64,000 nucleotides of DNA from Vibrio sinaloensis (GCF_023195835.1 NZ_CP096199.1:2232001-2296000); one strand, 5' to 3'; shown: positions 49,264-58,561, numbered from the stretch's first letter. Notes: a model not told the origin generated them from the letters alone. Translations and numbers: made by a program.

Positions 49264-50982
49264 TTACTGAGCGATCAGATCTTTATAGGCGATGGTTTTA
49301 CCTTGTGGTTTTTCATTCGCCAGTTTCGCTTTTGGCGCACCGGGTTGTGATAGCCAGTACTCAGGGTCTTTCTTCGGATTGAGCTGCGGTCCACACTCAC
49401 CTTGCGCACCACTGCGTTCCAAACGCTGCATTACGCGGTCTTGTGCTTGTGCTAAACCATCCAGCGCCTCTTGAGGGGTTTTCTCACCACTCGCGGCTTC
49501 AGACACGTATTGCCACCATAGCTGCGCCAATTTCGGGTAATCTGGCACATTGGTCCCGGTTGGGGTCCACTGCTTACGAGCGTCGCTGCGGTAGAACTCC
49601 ACCAAGCCGCCAAGTTTCGGCGCTGCATCTGTCATTGCTTGAGAGTTGATATCCGACTCACGAATTGGGGTCAGACCAACCAAAGTCTTCTTCAAGCTGA
49701 CAGACTTAGAAACCACAAACTGAGCATACAACCAAGCTGCCTGACGACGCTCTAATGGCGTGCTGTTGAGGAAAGTCCAAGAGCCTGCATCTTGATAGCC
49801 GAGTTTCATGCCATCTTCCCAGTATGGACCGCGTGGTGACGGAGCCATGCGCCATTTCGGCGTGCCATCTTCATTAACCACAGGTAGGCCTGGCTTGGTC
49901 ATATCAGCAGTAAAGGCGGTGTACCAGAAGATTTGCTGAGCGATAGAACCTTGCGCCGGAACTGGACCTGCTTCACCAAAGGTCATACCTTGAGCTTCTG
50001 GTGGCGCATACTTCTTAAGCCAATCTACGTATTTGGTGGTCGCATACACAGCGGCTGGACCATTGGTTGCGCCGCCGCGAGCAACATCAGAACCTACCGG
50101 CTTACAGCCTTCGATACGAATGCCCCACTCATCAACCGGTAGACCATTGGGAATGCCCTTGTCGCCAGCGCCTGCCATCGAGAACCAAGAGTCGGTAAAG
50201 CGCCAACCCAAAGACGGATCTTTCTTACCGTAATCCATGTGACCGTAAACTGGCTCGCCATCAATGGTTTTCACTTTGTCAGTAAAGAACTCAGCAATGT
50301 CTTCATACGCAGACCAGTTTAGTGGAACCCCAAGTTCATAGCCGTACTCTTGCTTGAATTTCGCTTTAAGGTCTTCGCGCTCAAACCAGTCGGCACGGAA
50401 CCAGTACAAGTTAGCAAACTGCTGATCGGGCAATTGATAGATTTTGCCATCTGGACCTGTGGTAAAGTCCAAACCGATAAAATCAGGCAGATCAAGGTAA
50501 GGGTTAGTCACGCTTTTCCCTTCACCGGCGATAAAGTCTGAAATAGGTACGACTTTTCCGTAACGAACATGGGTACCAATTAAGTCAGAATCGTTGATGT
50601 AGCCATCGTAAATATTACGCCCAGTCTGCATCTGAGTTTGCAGTTTCTCAACCACATCACCTTCTTGAATCAAGTCATGGTTGACCTTGATGCCGGTGAT
50701 CTCATAGAACGCTTGAGCCAAGACTTTAGCTTCATATTCATGGGTGGTGATCGTCTCCGAAGCTACATTGATCTCCATACCTTGGAAAGGTTTTGCAGCA
50801 TCGATAAACCATTGCATCTCTTGCGCTTGCTCTTCAGTAGAAAGCGTCGATGGTGTGAACTCTTCACTCATCCATTTTTTCGCTGCCACCATATCGGCGA
50901 GTGCAGTTGGTGAGATGGCAGCCAAAGCGAAGCTCAAGGCTAAGCTACGAGCAAGGTAAGACTTTTTGATATCCTTTTTCAT
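49264..50982 (-). CDS. glpV: Glycerol-type ABC importer substrate-binding protein
   Basis: A 572-residue periplasmic binding protein with a signal peptide ending ALA-D (about 29). It is longer than usual sugar-binding proteins, as are GlpV-type proteins. Segments such as VLAQAFYEITGIKVNHDLIQEGDVVEKLQTQM (cited by position about 90-125) and FLNSTPLERRQAAWLYAQFV match extracellular solute-binding family 1. It is last in the operon, 110 bases after glpU. Identification as glycerol-specific rests on the companion DUF2160 gene and the six-gene order of the Rhizobium glpSTPQUV system. Confidence 0.82.
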   Translation of the reverse strand: MKKDIKKSYLARSLALSFALAAISPTALADMVAAKKWMSEEFTPSTLSTEEQAQEMQWFIDAAKPFQGMEINVASETITTHEYEAKVLAQAFYEITGIKVNHDLIQEGDVVEKLQTQMQTGRNIYDGYINDSDLIGTHVRYGKVVPISDFIAGEGKSVTNPYLDLPDFIGLDFTTGPDGKIYQLPDQQFANLYWFRADWFEREDLKAKFKQEYGYELGVPLNWSAYEDIAEFFTDKVKTIDGEPVYGHMDYGKKDPSLGWRFTDSWFSMAGAGDKGIPNGLPVDEWGIRIEGCKPVGSDVARGGATNGPAAVYATTKYVDWLKKYAPPEAQGMTFGEAGPVPAQGSIAQQIFWYTAFTADMTKPGLPVVNEDGTPKWRMAPSPRGPYWEDGMKLGYQDAGSWTFLNSTPLERRQAAWLYAQFVVSKSVSLKKTLVGLTPIRESDINSQAMTDAAPKLGGLVEFYRSDARKQWTPTGTNVPDYPKLAQLWWQYVSEAASGEKTPQEALDGLAQAQDRVMQRLERSGAQGECGPQLNPKKDPEYWLSQPGAPKAKLANEKPQGKTIAYKDLIAQ

Positions 50983-51091
50983 TCTTGTCTAACTCCAGTT
51001 GTGAGTATTCTGTCTATTACGTTATTGGTGTCACTCACCCCATCACGATGACGCCTTCCTATCGGGGGGTGGGTATGTCGTTAAGTTGTTG

Positions 51092-51364
51092 TTATCCCCA
51101 TTTCAAAACTGTACCCAGCCAAATTACCGAGAGGGTAAATGGCACCCAAATTGTCAGTTCAGAGAAGCCAACAAATCCAAGATGGATATAAGCTGAGCTC
51201 AACAAACCGATAAATAACCGGTCGCCACGTGTGGTGGTGATCGGTAGAAACCCTTTACGCTCAATACATGGCGTACGAATTTCACGAATCGTCATCGTCA
51301 ATAGAATCAGCGCAATACCGAGAAAAAACAGCGCTGAAGGGGTAGTCCATGCCATCCAAGCCAT
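51092..51364 (-). CDS. glpU: DUF2160 membrane protein (GlpU)
   Basis: A 90-residue protein with two or three hydrophobic helices (SALFFLGIALILLTMTI, LFIGLLSSAYIHLGFVG, LTIWVPFTLSVIWLGTVL). DUF2160 occurs as a small subunit of glycerol-type ABC importers and is a diagnostic companion of this operon type. Its biochemical role is unknown. A strong AAGGAG precedes the ATG and the glpQ stop lies 12 bases upstream. Confidence 0.85.
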   Translation of the reverse strand: MAWMAWTTPSALFFLGIALILLTMTIREIRTPCIERKGFLPITTTRGDRLFIGLLSSAYIHLGFVGFSELTIWVPFTLSVIWLGTVLKWG

Positions 51365-51376
51365 GATGAAGTCTCC

Positions 51377-52201
51377 TTAAACTCGACCTAGCGCGAAGCC
51401 TTTCGCGACGTGGTTTCTTACAAACCAGATAACTAAAATGCCCGGTAGAATGGTCAGCACACCGGCTGCCGCCAATACTCCCCAATCAATACCTGAAGCA
51501 CTGACCGTACGAGTCATCACCGCTGAAATCGGCTTGGCATCAACCGAGGTCAAGGTTCGAGCGAGCAGCAGTTCGACCCAACTGAACATGAAGCAGAAAA
51601 AAGCCGAGACCCCAATCCCCGAACGGATCATCGGCAAAAAGATTTTGATGAAAAACTTGGGAAAGCTGTAACCATCGATATAAGCGGTTTCATCGATTTC
51701 ACGGGGAACACTCGACATGAAACCTTCCAGAATCCATACCGCCAGTGGCACGTTGAACAAACAGTGCGCCAGGGCGACCGCAATATGGGTATCAAACAGA
51801 CCGACCGATGAATAAAGCTGGAAGAATGGCAACAAGAACACCGCTGGTGGTGCCATACGGTTGGTTAGCAGCCAGAAAAATAGATGCTTATCACCAACAA
51901 ACTTAAAGCGTGAGAACGCATAAGCGGCAGGTAAGGCCACAGTTAACGTGATCACCATGTTCATCACCACATAGATGATTGAGTTCACGTAGCCCATGTA
52001 CCAACTTGAGTCGGAAAAGATGGTTGCGTAGTTTTTAAAGGTCCAATTCTCTGGGAAGAAGCTCAGCCCGCCCAAGATCTCTTGGTTCTCTTTAAACGAC
52101 ATGTTGAGCAGCCAGTAAATTGGCAGCATCAAACAGATGATGTACAGCGCCAGACCTACAATCTGGGTGTAGCGTGTGTATTTAGATTTTGTCATCGCCA
52201 T
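51377..52201 (-). CDS. glpQ: Glycerol ABC importer permease
   Basis: An inner-membrane permease of 274 residues from ATG 52201, chosen for the AAGGAA 6 bases upstream; the frame is open to 52225, overlapping glpP. Six TM helices and a clear EAA loop (REIDETAYIDGYSF ... FLPMIRSG near 186-210) couple it to the ATPases. It resembles MalG/UgpE-type subunits. P/Q naming follows gene order and is provisional. Confidence 0.87.
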   Translation of the reverse strand: MAMTKSKYTRYTQIVGLALYIICLMLPIYWLLNMSFKENQEILGGLSFFPENWTFKNYATIFSDSSWYMGYVNSIIYVVMNMVITLTVALPAAYAFSRFKFVGDKHLFFWLLTNRMAPPAVFLLPFFQLYSSVGLFDTHIAVALAHCLFNVPLAVWILEGFMSSVPREIDETAYIDGYSFPKFFIKIFLPMIRSGIGVSAFFCFMFSWVELLLARTLTSVDAKPISAVMTRTVSASGIDWGVLAAAGVLTILPGILVIWFVRNHVAKGFALGRV

Positions 52202-52211
52202 GGTTGTTTCC

Positions 52212-53078
52212 TTACTTATTTTCACCGTGGGTCATTGCGGTGTAGAACACCCAGCTCACCAAGAGGATGATCAAGAAGTAGATGATTGAGAATGCCGCTG
52301 CTGGGCCGATATCAAACTGACCAATCGCCATTTTGGTCAATGTCTGACTGAGGAAGGTGGTCGAGTTACCGGGTCCACCGCCGGTCAATACAAAAGGTTC
52401 GGTGTAGATCATGAAGCTATCCATAAAGCGGATCAGAATACCGATCAGCAGTACGCTCTTGAGCTTCGGCAGTTGGATATAGCGAATGATTGACCACGTC
52501 GACGCTCGGTCGATATTCGCCGCCTGATAGTAGGCATCTGGAATCGCACGCAAGCCTGAGTAACACAGCAGCGCAATCAACGACGTCCAGTGCCACACAT
52601 CCATTAAAATTACCGTCAGCCAAGCATCAATCGGGTTGCCGGCGTAGTTGTAGTCAATCCCCATGCCATTCAATGCCCAACCAAACAAGCCAATGTCAGC
52701 GCGGCCAAATATCTGCCAGATAGTACCGACCACGTTAAGCGGGATCAGCAATGGAATCGCCAGTACAATCAGGCAGAAGGCAGACCATTTACCTTTGGTT
52801 GGCATGGTGAGCGCGACGATGATCCCGAGCGGTACTTCAATCAGCAAAATGGTGAAGGTAAAACCAAACTGACGCAGCAGTGCGCCGTGCAACCGCTCAT
52901 CATTGAGTGTTTCGCGATACCACTCCGTGCCGACAAAGTAGGCGGTGTTGGCATCAAAAATATCTTGTAGTGAGTAGTTCACCACTGTCATCAGCGGCAC
53001 AATGGCACTGAATGCCACCAGCGCAAATACCGGCAGCACTAAAAACCAAGCGCGGTTATTGGCAACTTTATCCATCAC
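52212..53078 (-). CDS. glpP: Glycerol ABC importer permease
   Basis: A MalF/UgpA-type permease of 288 residues with six TM helices and the EAA loop IPDAYYQAANIDRAST ... IQLPKLKS. Its start overlaps the glpT stop by 4 bases (ATGA), indicating translational coupling. It forms the membrane channel with the other permease. Confidence 0.87.
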   Translation of the reverse strand: MMDKVANNRAWFLVLPVFALVAFSAIVPLMTVVNYSLQDIFDANTAYFVGTEWYRETLNDERLHGALLRQFGFTFTILLIEVPLGIIVALTMPTKGKWSAFCLIVLAIPLLIPLNVVGTIWQIFGRADIGLFGWALNGMGIDYNYAGNPIDAWLTVILMDVWHWTSLIALLCYSGLRAIPDAYYQAANIDRASTWSIIRYIQLPKLKSVLLIGILIRFMDSFMIYTEPFVLTGGGPGNSTTFLSQTLTKMAIGQFDIGPAAAFSIIYFLIILLVSWVFYTAMTHGENK

Positions 53079-54175
53079 TCTTCTCCCACATTGACAAGAA
53101 ATTCATCGACATACAGCATGGTCCATTGCTCTGGGAAGCTGATATACGCTTGATGTTGTGGCACCACTTGATCCTCCTGAAGGCGCGCTTTGATCTCTTG
53201 ATTGCCAAGCTTCAACGTGACAATTTTGTAAGTACCCAAATCTTCGACATGCAGAACATCACACAGCAGCGCCGAGTCGTGTCCCTTCTCCCACACATGA
53301 ACAAACTCCGGACGAATACCGATTTTGATGTTTTGGCTCGCGGCATTAGCAATGGCATGGCGATAGGCTTCGGACAATGGCACTTCAACGTCATCAAATT
53401 GAACACCATTCTCTGTTGGCGAGACTTCGAGCAAGTTCATGCCCGGGCTGCCAATGAAATAGCCAACAAAGGTGTGATTGGGCCGCTCGAACAGCTCGCG
53501 CGGAGTACCAAATTGCACGATCTGACCGTTGTACATCACCGCAATTTCGTCGGCAAAGGTCGAGGCTTCAAGTTGGTCGTGGGTAACGTAGACCATGGTG
53601 ATGTTGAACTGCTGGTGGATCTGCTTTAGCTTGCGGCGCAGTTTCCATTTCAGCTGTGGATCGATGACCGTTAGTGGCTCATCAAACAAAATCGCCGACA
53701 CATCGTCACGCACCAAACCGCGTCCCATCGACACTTTCTGTTTCTCATCGGCCGTGAGGTGCTGAGCTTTTTTAGACAGCACATTGGTCAGCTCCAAGAT
53801 TTCGGCGATTTCCGTCACCTTAGAGTGAATTTTGGCTTTATGGACTTTCATATTGCGCAGTGGAAACGCCAGGTTGTCGTACACCGTCATGGTGTCGTAG
53901 ATAACCGGGAACTGGAAAACCTGCGCAATGTTGCGATCTTGCGGACGAAGTTCATTGACTCGAACGTCGTCAAACATCACATCGCCCTGAGATGGACTCA
54001 TCAACCCTGAAATGATGTTAAGCAAGGTCGACTTACCACAACCTGAAGGCCCAAGCAGTGCGTAAGCGCCTCCTTGCTTCCACACATGGTTCATCTCCTT
54101 GATGGCATAAGTGGATGCCGCGGTTGGCTTTTTATCATAGGTGTGAGCCAATGAATTAAGTGTTATTTGAACCAT
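53075..54175 (-). CDS. glpT: Glycerol ABC importer ATPase with degenerate signature motif
   Basis: A UgpC/MalK-type ATPase of 366 residues. Walker A GPSGCGKST (42-50), Q-loop near 88, Walker B AILFDEP (161-167) and the switch His199 (YVTHDQLEA) are intact. The signature motif, normally LSGGQ, reads LTADEKQ (140-146) and should not support catalysis in trans. A C-terminal TOBE-like domain starts about 240. It starts 5 bases after glpS. Its defects complement those in GlpS. It is unrelated to the glycerol-3-phosphate antiporter also called GlpT. Confidence 0.88.
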   Translation of the reverse strand: MVQITLNSLAHTYDKKPTAASTYAIKEMNHVWKQGGAYALLGPSGCGKSTLLNIISGLMSPSQGDVMFDDVRVNELRPQDRNIAQVFQFPVIYDTMTVYDNLAFPLRNMKVHKAKIHSKVTEIAEILELTNVLSKKAQHLTADEKQKVSMGRGLVRDDVSAILFDEPLTVIDPQLKWKLRRKLKQIHQQFNITMVYVTHDQLEASTFADEIAVMYNGQIVQFGTPRELFERPNHTFVGYFIGSPGMNLLEVSPTENGVQFDDVEVPLSEAYRHAIANAASQNIKIGIRPEFVHVWEKGHDSALLCDVLHVEDLGTYKIVTLKLGNQEIKARLQEDQVVPQHQAYISFPEQWTMLYVDEFLVNVGEE

Positions 54176-54180
54176 GAACG

Positions 54181-55269
54181 CTATCCCCTAACATCACGAA
54201 TCGGGGCATGAATAAGGTTGCTATCCATACCGAAGACATAGAATTTGTGGATTGGAATATAAATTTTGATCGTCTCGTCAACGTCGTAGCTGTGTACGCC
54301 GGGGAGATGCAGCACCATATCTAAATGAGCATTGCGCACATGGAGGAAGGTTTCCGAGCCACTGATCTCGGCTACTTCGACCTGCACCGTCAGTTCAACG
54401 TCATCATCATTTTTAGGCAGTAAGCTAAGGTGGCTAGGGCGAATGCCAAATTGATACTCGCCTTTATCAAGCTTGCTCAACGACTGATTGAGCGGAAAAT
54501 GCGCGCTCTGATCAAAAGTCACTTCGTTGGCGGTAATATCGCCGGAGATCAAGTTGATTGGTGGCTCGCTAAACAAGGTGGCAGAATCGACATTATCTGG
54601 GTGGTGATAAACCGCAGCGGTCGGCCCCGACTGAATAACCTTACCCTCATGTAAGATAGTGGTGGTTCCGCCAAGCGCGAGCGCCTCATTGGGCTCGGTG
54701 GTGGCGTAAATCGCAATGGTGTGGCGAGTTTGGAACAGCTCACGCATCTCTTGGCGCAGCTCTTCGCGGAGTTTGTAGTCGAGGTTGACCAGCGGCTCAT
54801 CAAACAAAATGATTTCCGCATCTTTTACTAAAGCGCGCGCCATGGCCGTGCGTTGCTGCTGACCACCAGAAAGCTCCAGTGGATGCTTGTTCAAGTGCTC
54901 AGTTATGCGCAACATTTCCGCGGTGGCATGGACTCGCTCTTGAATCTCTTTCTCCGCCATGCCGGCTAAACGTAGTGGCGAGGCCACGTTCTCAAACACA
55001 GTCAAGTTTGGATAGTTGATGAATTGCTGGTAAACCATTGAAATATTGCGTTCGCGCACCGACACGCCGGTCACGTCGATACCATTGACCCATATTCTTC
55101 CCGAGGTGGGACGATCCAGCCCAGCAATAAGCCGCATCAAAGAGGTCTTGCCCGCCAATGTGCGCCCAAGCAACACGTTAAACGAACCAGGCTCAAAGGT
55201 GAGGTTAACATCAGAGATGTGCATCTCTCCGTCAACGTATTTGCTTACCTGCTCAAGTGTTAATGACAC
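54181..55269 (-). CDS. glpS: Glycerol ABC importer ATPase lacking the switch histidine
   Basis: First gene of the operon, 362 residues from GTG 55269, with AAGGAG 6 bases upstream. Walker A is GRTLAGKT (35-42), lacking the usual P-S-G but keeping GxxxxGKT. The signature LSGGQQQR (133-140) and Walker B IILFDEP are intact. The H-loop reads YATTEPNEA, with Thr191 where the switch His should be. A TOBE-type regulatory domain follows from about 235. In a heterodimer it would supply the good signature to GlpT's complete ATP site. Confidence 0.88.
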   Translation of the reverse strand: MSLTLEQVSKYVDGEMHISDVNLTFEPGSFNVLLGRTLAGKTSLMRLIAGLDRPTSGRIWVNGIDVTGVSVRERNISMVYQQFINYPNLTVFENVASPLRLAGMAEKEIQERVHATAEMLRITEHLNKHPLELSGGQQQRTAMARALVKDAEIILFDEPLVNLDYKLREELRQEMRELFQTRHTIAIYATTEPNEALALGGTTTILHEGKVIQSGPTAAVYHHPDNVDSATLFSEPPINLISGDITANEVTFDQSAHFPLNQSLSKLDKGEYQFGIRPSHLSLLPKNDDDVELTVQVEVAEISGSETFLHVRNAHLDMVLHLPGVHSYDVDETIKIYIPIHKFYVFGMDSNLIHAPIRDVRG

Positions 55270-55321
55270 TAATGACTCCTTACCATTCGAATAATCATTT
55301 TGTTTCGATATTGCTCAATAG

Positions 55322-55337
55322 AGCGAGAGTCGTGCCA
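55322..55337 (-). promoter_or_regulatory. Sigma-54 promoter (-24/-12) of the glycerol transporter operon
   Basis: Reading the minus strand from 55337: TGGCACG, four bases, then TCGCT. The GG and GC are spaced exactly as in the RpoN consensus TGGCACG-N4-TTGCW, with one mismatch in the -12 box. Transcription would begin near 55311, about 42 bases before the glpS GTG. A sigma-54 activator gene is directly divergent. Confidence 0.82.
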
Positions 55338-55346
55338 ATAATCTAT

Positions 55347-55563
55347 TTTGTTAACAAATATTTTACAGAATGGTTTTCCAGGCCTTTAAACATAAGGTTA
55401 GGCTGACGGAAAAATCAATAAACCACCGATATTATTAGTAATTACTCATATGAGATCAGGTTAACACTTGTTAACAAAATGTGTTCAATAGGTGTTCAAA
55501 CTGTTCATCGCAGTGATATGTTATTTGAGCGTTTGTGATCATTAACGTTCACATACGAACAAT
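55347..55563. promoter_or_regulatory. Candidate upstream activator and GlpR-like sites in the divergent region
   Basis: The palindrome TTGTTAACAA occurs twice, at 55348-55357 (just upstream of the -24 box) and 55468-55477. Three TGTTCA half-sites cluster at 55482-55507. A perfect GTTC-N6-GAAC palindrome at 55547-55560 matches the outer bases of the E. coli GlpR operator (about 14 of 20). Which protein binds which site is inference: the sigma-54 activator, IHF or a DeoR-type GlpR. The rest of the 343-base gap has no gene. Confidence 0.45.
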
Positions 55564-55612
55564 TAGAATAATAACTTTAATAAAACCCTTACCGCTGCCA
55601 CTGAACAACGCT

Positions 55613-57493
55613 ATGGACAACAAACATCAATCAATCATCAAGCAATCTTGGCAACGCTGCCGAGATGCCGGACTGGTCCACCACAGCCATCCGATCATCG
55701 AAATGGAAACTGGCCACGCGTTCGACCTCACATTGGAAGAGCACTCGGGCCTGATCGCCACCACCCAACAAAAAGTCCTGCCCTTTTACGACAGCTTGTT
55801 GGCCAACAGTAATTGCCTGATCACTTTAGCCAACCCACAAGGTCAAGTACTCAACAGTTGGGGCGAACAACGATTTTTCTCGCAACGCCAACCTGATGTG
55901 TTTCAAAACGGTGTTCATTGGCAGGAGGGACTGATCGGCACCAATGCGATTGGTACGGCGCTGGAAACAGGGTCGATTGTGCAGGTATTTCACGATGAAC
56001 ACTTTCTTACTTCCAATCGTTTTATGACCGGTTCTGCGGCTCCGCTATTTGATGCCGAGCGTAAAATGGCGGGGGTGCTGTCGATCTCGAGCGATGCTTA
56101 CATGCCAACCGCACACACACTGGGAATGGTGAAGCTGATGTCACAAGCGATAGAAAACCAGCTCATCGCGTCGCAGTTTCAATCTGACCACTACCTGCTG
56201 TGGTTCAACACCAGCGCAGAGAACATTGATAGTCAGTGGTCATCACTGTTGGTTTTCAACCAGCAAGGGATGATCGTTTCAGCCAATCGCCGCGCCGAAA
56301 TCGTGCTTGGTCAGGATTTGGCATTGCAACAAATTGAACACATTTTTGACCTTAAACTCGACCAGTTACTCTCCCACCCTCCCTTTACCCCGGCTGCGAT
56401 CACCAGCCATGCGGGCTTTAATTTTTATTCATTGATCACGCCGCCGAAGACCCCTCAAGGTCGACAAATCGACTATCGCCAATCGACCAACAAAGCGACC
56501 GCCTCAAAGGTGCAAGCACCACTAGACTTAGAGCGCCTTAATATGGGCGACCCTCGCTTGGCCAAAGCGATCAACCAAGCCAGTCGTATTCTCAACACCG
56601 ACATTCCGATTTTGATTCATGGTGAAACGGGCGTGGGCAAAGAGGTGTTTGTTAATGCGCTACATTTGTCGAGTGAACGTAAACAGGCACCGATGATCGC
56701 GGTCAACTGTGCCGCGATACCCGCTGAGTTGGTCGAATCAGAGCTATTTGGCTACGAAAAAGGCGCCTTTACCGGCGCCAGCAACAAAGGCTACATCGGT
56801 CTGATCCGTAAGGCAGACAAAGGCACGCTCTTTCTTGATGAACTGGGCGATATGCCGCTCAACGTTCAAGCGCGGCTGCTGCGCGTGTTGCAAGAGCGTA
56901 AGGTGACACCACTTGGCTCGACCACTTCTTATCCGGTCGATTTTAAATTAGTTTCGGCGACCAACCGTCAATTAAAACAAGACGTAGAGCGCGGCACATT
57001 TCGCCAAGATCTCTACTATCGCGTCAGTGGGCTCAATCTATCGTTACCTGCTCTGCGCGAGCGTAGCGACATCGATGCGCTGGTCAGTTATCTGCTCGCC
57101 AAATATGCGCAGCAAGGTCAACAACCAAGAATCAGCATCGAAGTGCTGTCGATGTTCAAGTCTCACCCTTGGCCGGGCAATATTCGTCAGATGGTCAGCG
57201 TGATTCAAATTGCGCTGGCGATGGCGGGCAACGACACCATTCGCATTGAGCACCTTCCGGATGACTTTCTGCATGATTTGGCGCAGCACCAGCCGAGCTA
57301 TCCTGACGCCGAGCCAACTGACGGTTTGCCTATCGCCGCGACAGTAGAATCAATCATGATTGACCACAGCGATGACGACTCGTGGTTAACGGTTTATGAA
57401 CAACAGGGTCGCAATGTGTCTGCGACGGCTAAGGCGTTGAACATAAGCCGTAATACCCTGTATAAGCGCCTTAGAGAGCAAGGGTTACGTTAA
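55613..57493 (+). CDS. Sigma-54-dependent activator, AcoR/DhaR type
   Basis: From ATG 55613 the protein has 626 residues; the frame is open to 55535 but the added segment is unlike the family. A GAF-type sensor (about 60-200: HWQEGLIGTNAIGTAL, FMTGSAAPLFD) and a PAS-like region (about 215-270) come first. The AAA+ domain (about 310-545) has Walker A GETGVGKE, the sigma-54 contact loop GAFTGA, and Walker B GTLFLDELGD. A FIS-type HTH ends the protein (VSATAKALNISRNTLYKRLREQ). Location opposite a sigma-54 promoter makes it the likely activator of the glycerol transporter. The inducer is unknown. Its end overlaps the convergent TDT gene by 9 bases. Confidence 0.92.
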   Translation: MDNKHQSIIKQSWQRCRDAGLVHHSHPIIEMETGHAFDLTLEEHSGLIATTQQKVLPFYDSLLANSNCLITLANPQGQVLNSWGEQRFFSQRQPDVFQNGVHWQEGLIGTNAIGTALETGSIVQVFHDEHFLTSNRFMTGSAAPLFDAERKMAGVLSISSDAYMPTAHTLGMVKLMSQAIENQLIASQFQSDHYLLWFNTSAENIDSQWSSLLVFNQQGMIVSANRRAEIVLGQDLALQQIEHIFDLKLDQLLSHPPFTPAAITSHAGFNFYSLITPPKTPQGRQIDYRQSTNKATASKVQAPLDLERLNMGDPRLAKAINQASRILNTDIPILIHGETGVGKEVFVNALHLSSERKQAPMIAVNCAAIPAELVESELFGYEKGAFTGASNKGYIGLIRKADKGTLFLDELGDMPLNVQARLLRVLQERKVTPLGSTTSYPVDFKLVSATNRQLKQDVERGTFRQDLYYRVSGLNLSLPALRERSDIDALVSYLLAKYAQQGQQPRISIEVLSMFKSHPWPGNIRQMVSVIQIALAMAGNDTIRIEHLPDDFLHDLAQHQPSYPDAEPTDGLPIAATVESIMIDHSDDDSWLTVYEQQGRNVSATAKALNISRNTLYKRLREQGLR

Positions 57494-58459
57494 CGATAAC
57501 ACTCGTCGATCAGCGCCACCGTAGAAGGTGGCGTAGCGTAGCGCAACATAACCCACCACTAGCGTAGCGACGATGAGCTCAAAGTTCGCCAAGCCGCGAA
57601 TTTGGGCAACGTATTGGTGCTCCATCCCCGTTTGTTGCATCCAGGCGGCTAACTTGAACTGAGCCGTCGCACCAATCACCATTGGAAAGGTGAACGCCGC
57701 GTAACCCGGACTAAATGGCAGTCTCAGTAGTTTGATAAACGCAAGGTAGATGATCGCTGTCATCAACACGGCAATACCAAACAACAAGCCAATGATGACC
57801 GGCGAAGGTTCAGCGGTCACGGTCAGATAACCCGCAAGTGACAAGCTGGCTGGCGCCGCCATGATGGCTATGGTCGGTTTCGCGGCATCAGGGATCTCAT
57901 GAGTAAACATTAAGCGATAGATCATCATAGGTAGCATCGCAGCGTAGGCCAACATGCCAAACAATAGCGCGCCATTTGCAATCACAGCCAGTGCTGGGTT
58001 TCCTGAGAAAGAAACATCCGCAACAATAATCCCTACTGGAGGCACAAACCAACTCGGCAGCATATGGTGCAGCTCAAACCCCTGCATGCGGTGATAGACA
58101 AAGCTGATTAGAAACACAATATGCAGCCCAACGGCGACGAGCCATAGCGTGTCACCCGCGAGCGGAAAAAAGTGACCAAGTGAGTTTGACACCACCATAG
58201 TGGCCATCGCGAAGGTGGGGACGACACTGCCCACCACGGGATGCGCAAGATCTTCGCGTAGTAGGTGGCGGTGGAATAGAAACTTAGTCGCTAACACCAA
58301 TAGCAATACGCTCGCTATCACTGCCCCAGACCACTGGGCGTAACCATTCAGCGTGGCAGCGTTTTCCCAACACCAACCTAAACTGGCAATACCAAGGGCC
58401 AAGCCCGCCATAGGTGTTGGCGCACCCATCACTTTTGCTTTTGCTGTTTTGATCATCAC
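57485..58459 (-). CDS. TDT-family (TehA/SLAC1-like) transporter
   Basis: A 324-residue inner-membrane protein with about ten helices. Family features include PTPMAGLALGIASLGWCWE at the start, SLGHFFPLAGD, WFVPPVGIIVADVSF and FSPGYAAFTFPMVIGA. TDT proteins include TehA, plant SLAC1 anion channels and the yeast sulfite exporter Ssu1. It is divergent from a YeiE/CysB-like LysR gene, so export of sulfite or a related anion is a reasonable but untested idea. The first ATG pair is at 58457-58459. Confidence 0.85.
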   Translation of the reverse strand: MMIKTAKAKVMGAPTPMAGLALGIASLGWCWENAATLNGYAQWSGAVIASVLLLVLATKFLFHRHLLREDLAHPVVGSVVPTFAMATMVVSNSLGHFFPLAGDTLWLVAVGLHIVFLISFVYHRMQGFELHHMLPSWFVPPVGIIVADVSFSGNPALAVIANGALLFGMLAYAAMLPMMIYRLMFTHEIPDAAKPTIAIMAAPASLSLAGYLTVTAEPSPVIIGLLFGIAVLMTAIIYLAFIKLLRLPFSPGYAAFTFPMVIGATAQFKLAAWMQQTGMEHQYVAQIRGLANFELIVATLVVGYVALRYATFYGGADRRVLSLT

Positions 58460-58561
58460 TGCCTCACCCTATTTTTAACGATAGGATCAGTTTACGCTTG
58501 CCATTTGTTCGTATCTATCTAATTATTTAGAACACTTGTTAAGATAAACTAAACGAAAACT

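Noticed and set aside
53012..53629. Plus-strand frame of 205 codons antisense to glpT and glpP
   Set aside because: Antisense shadow of two clear ABC genes, with no ribosome site.
55534..55554. CRP-like TGTGA ... TCACA upstream of the sigma-54 activator
   Set aside because: The half-sites are separated by 10 bases instead of 6, so this is not a normal CRP site.
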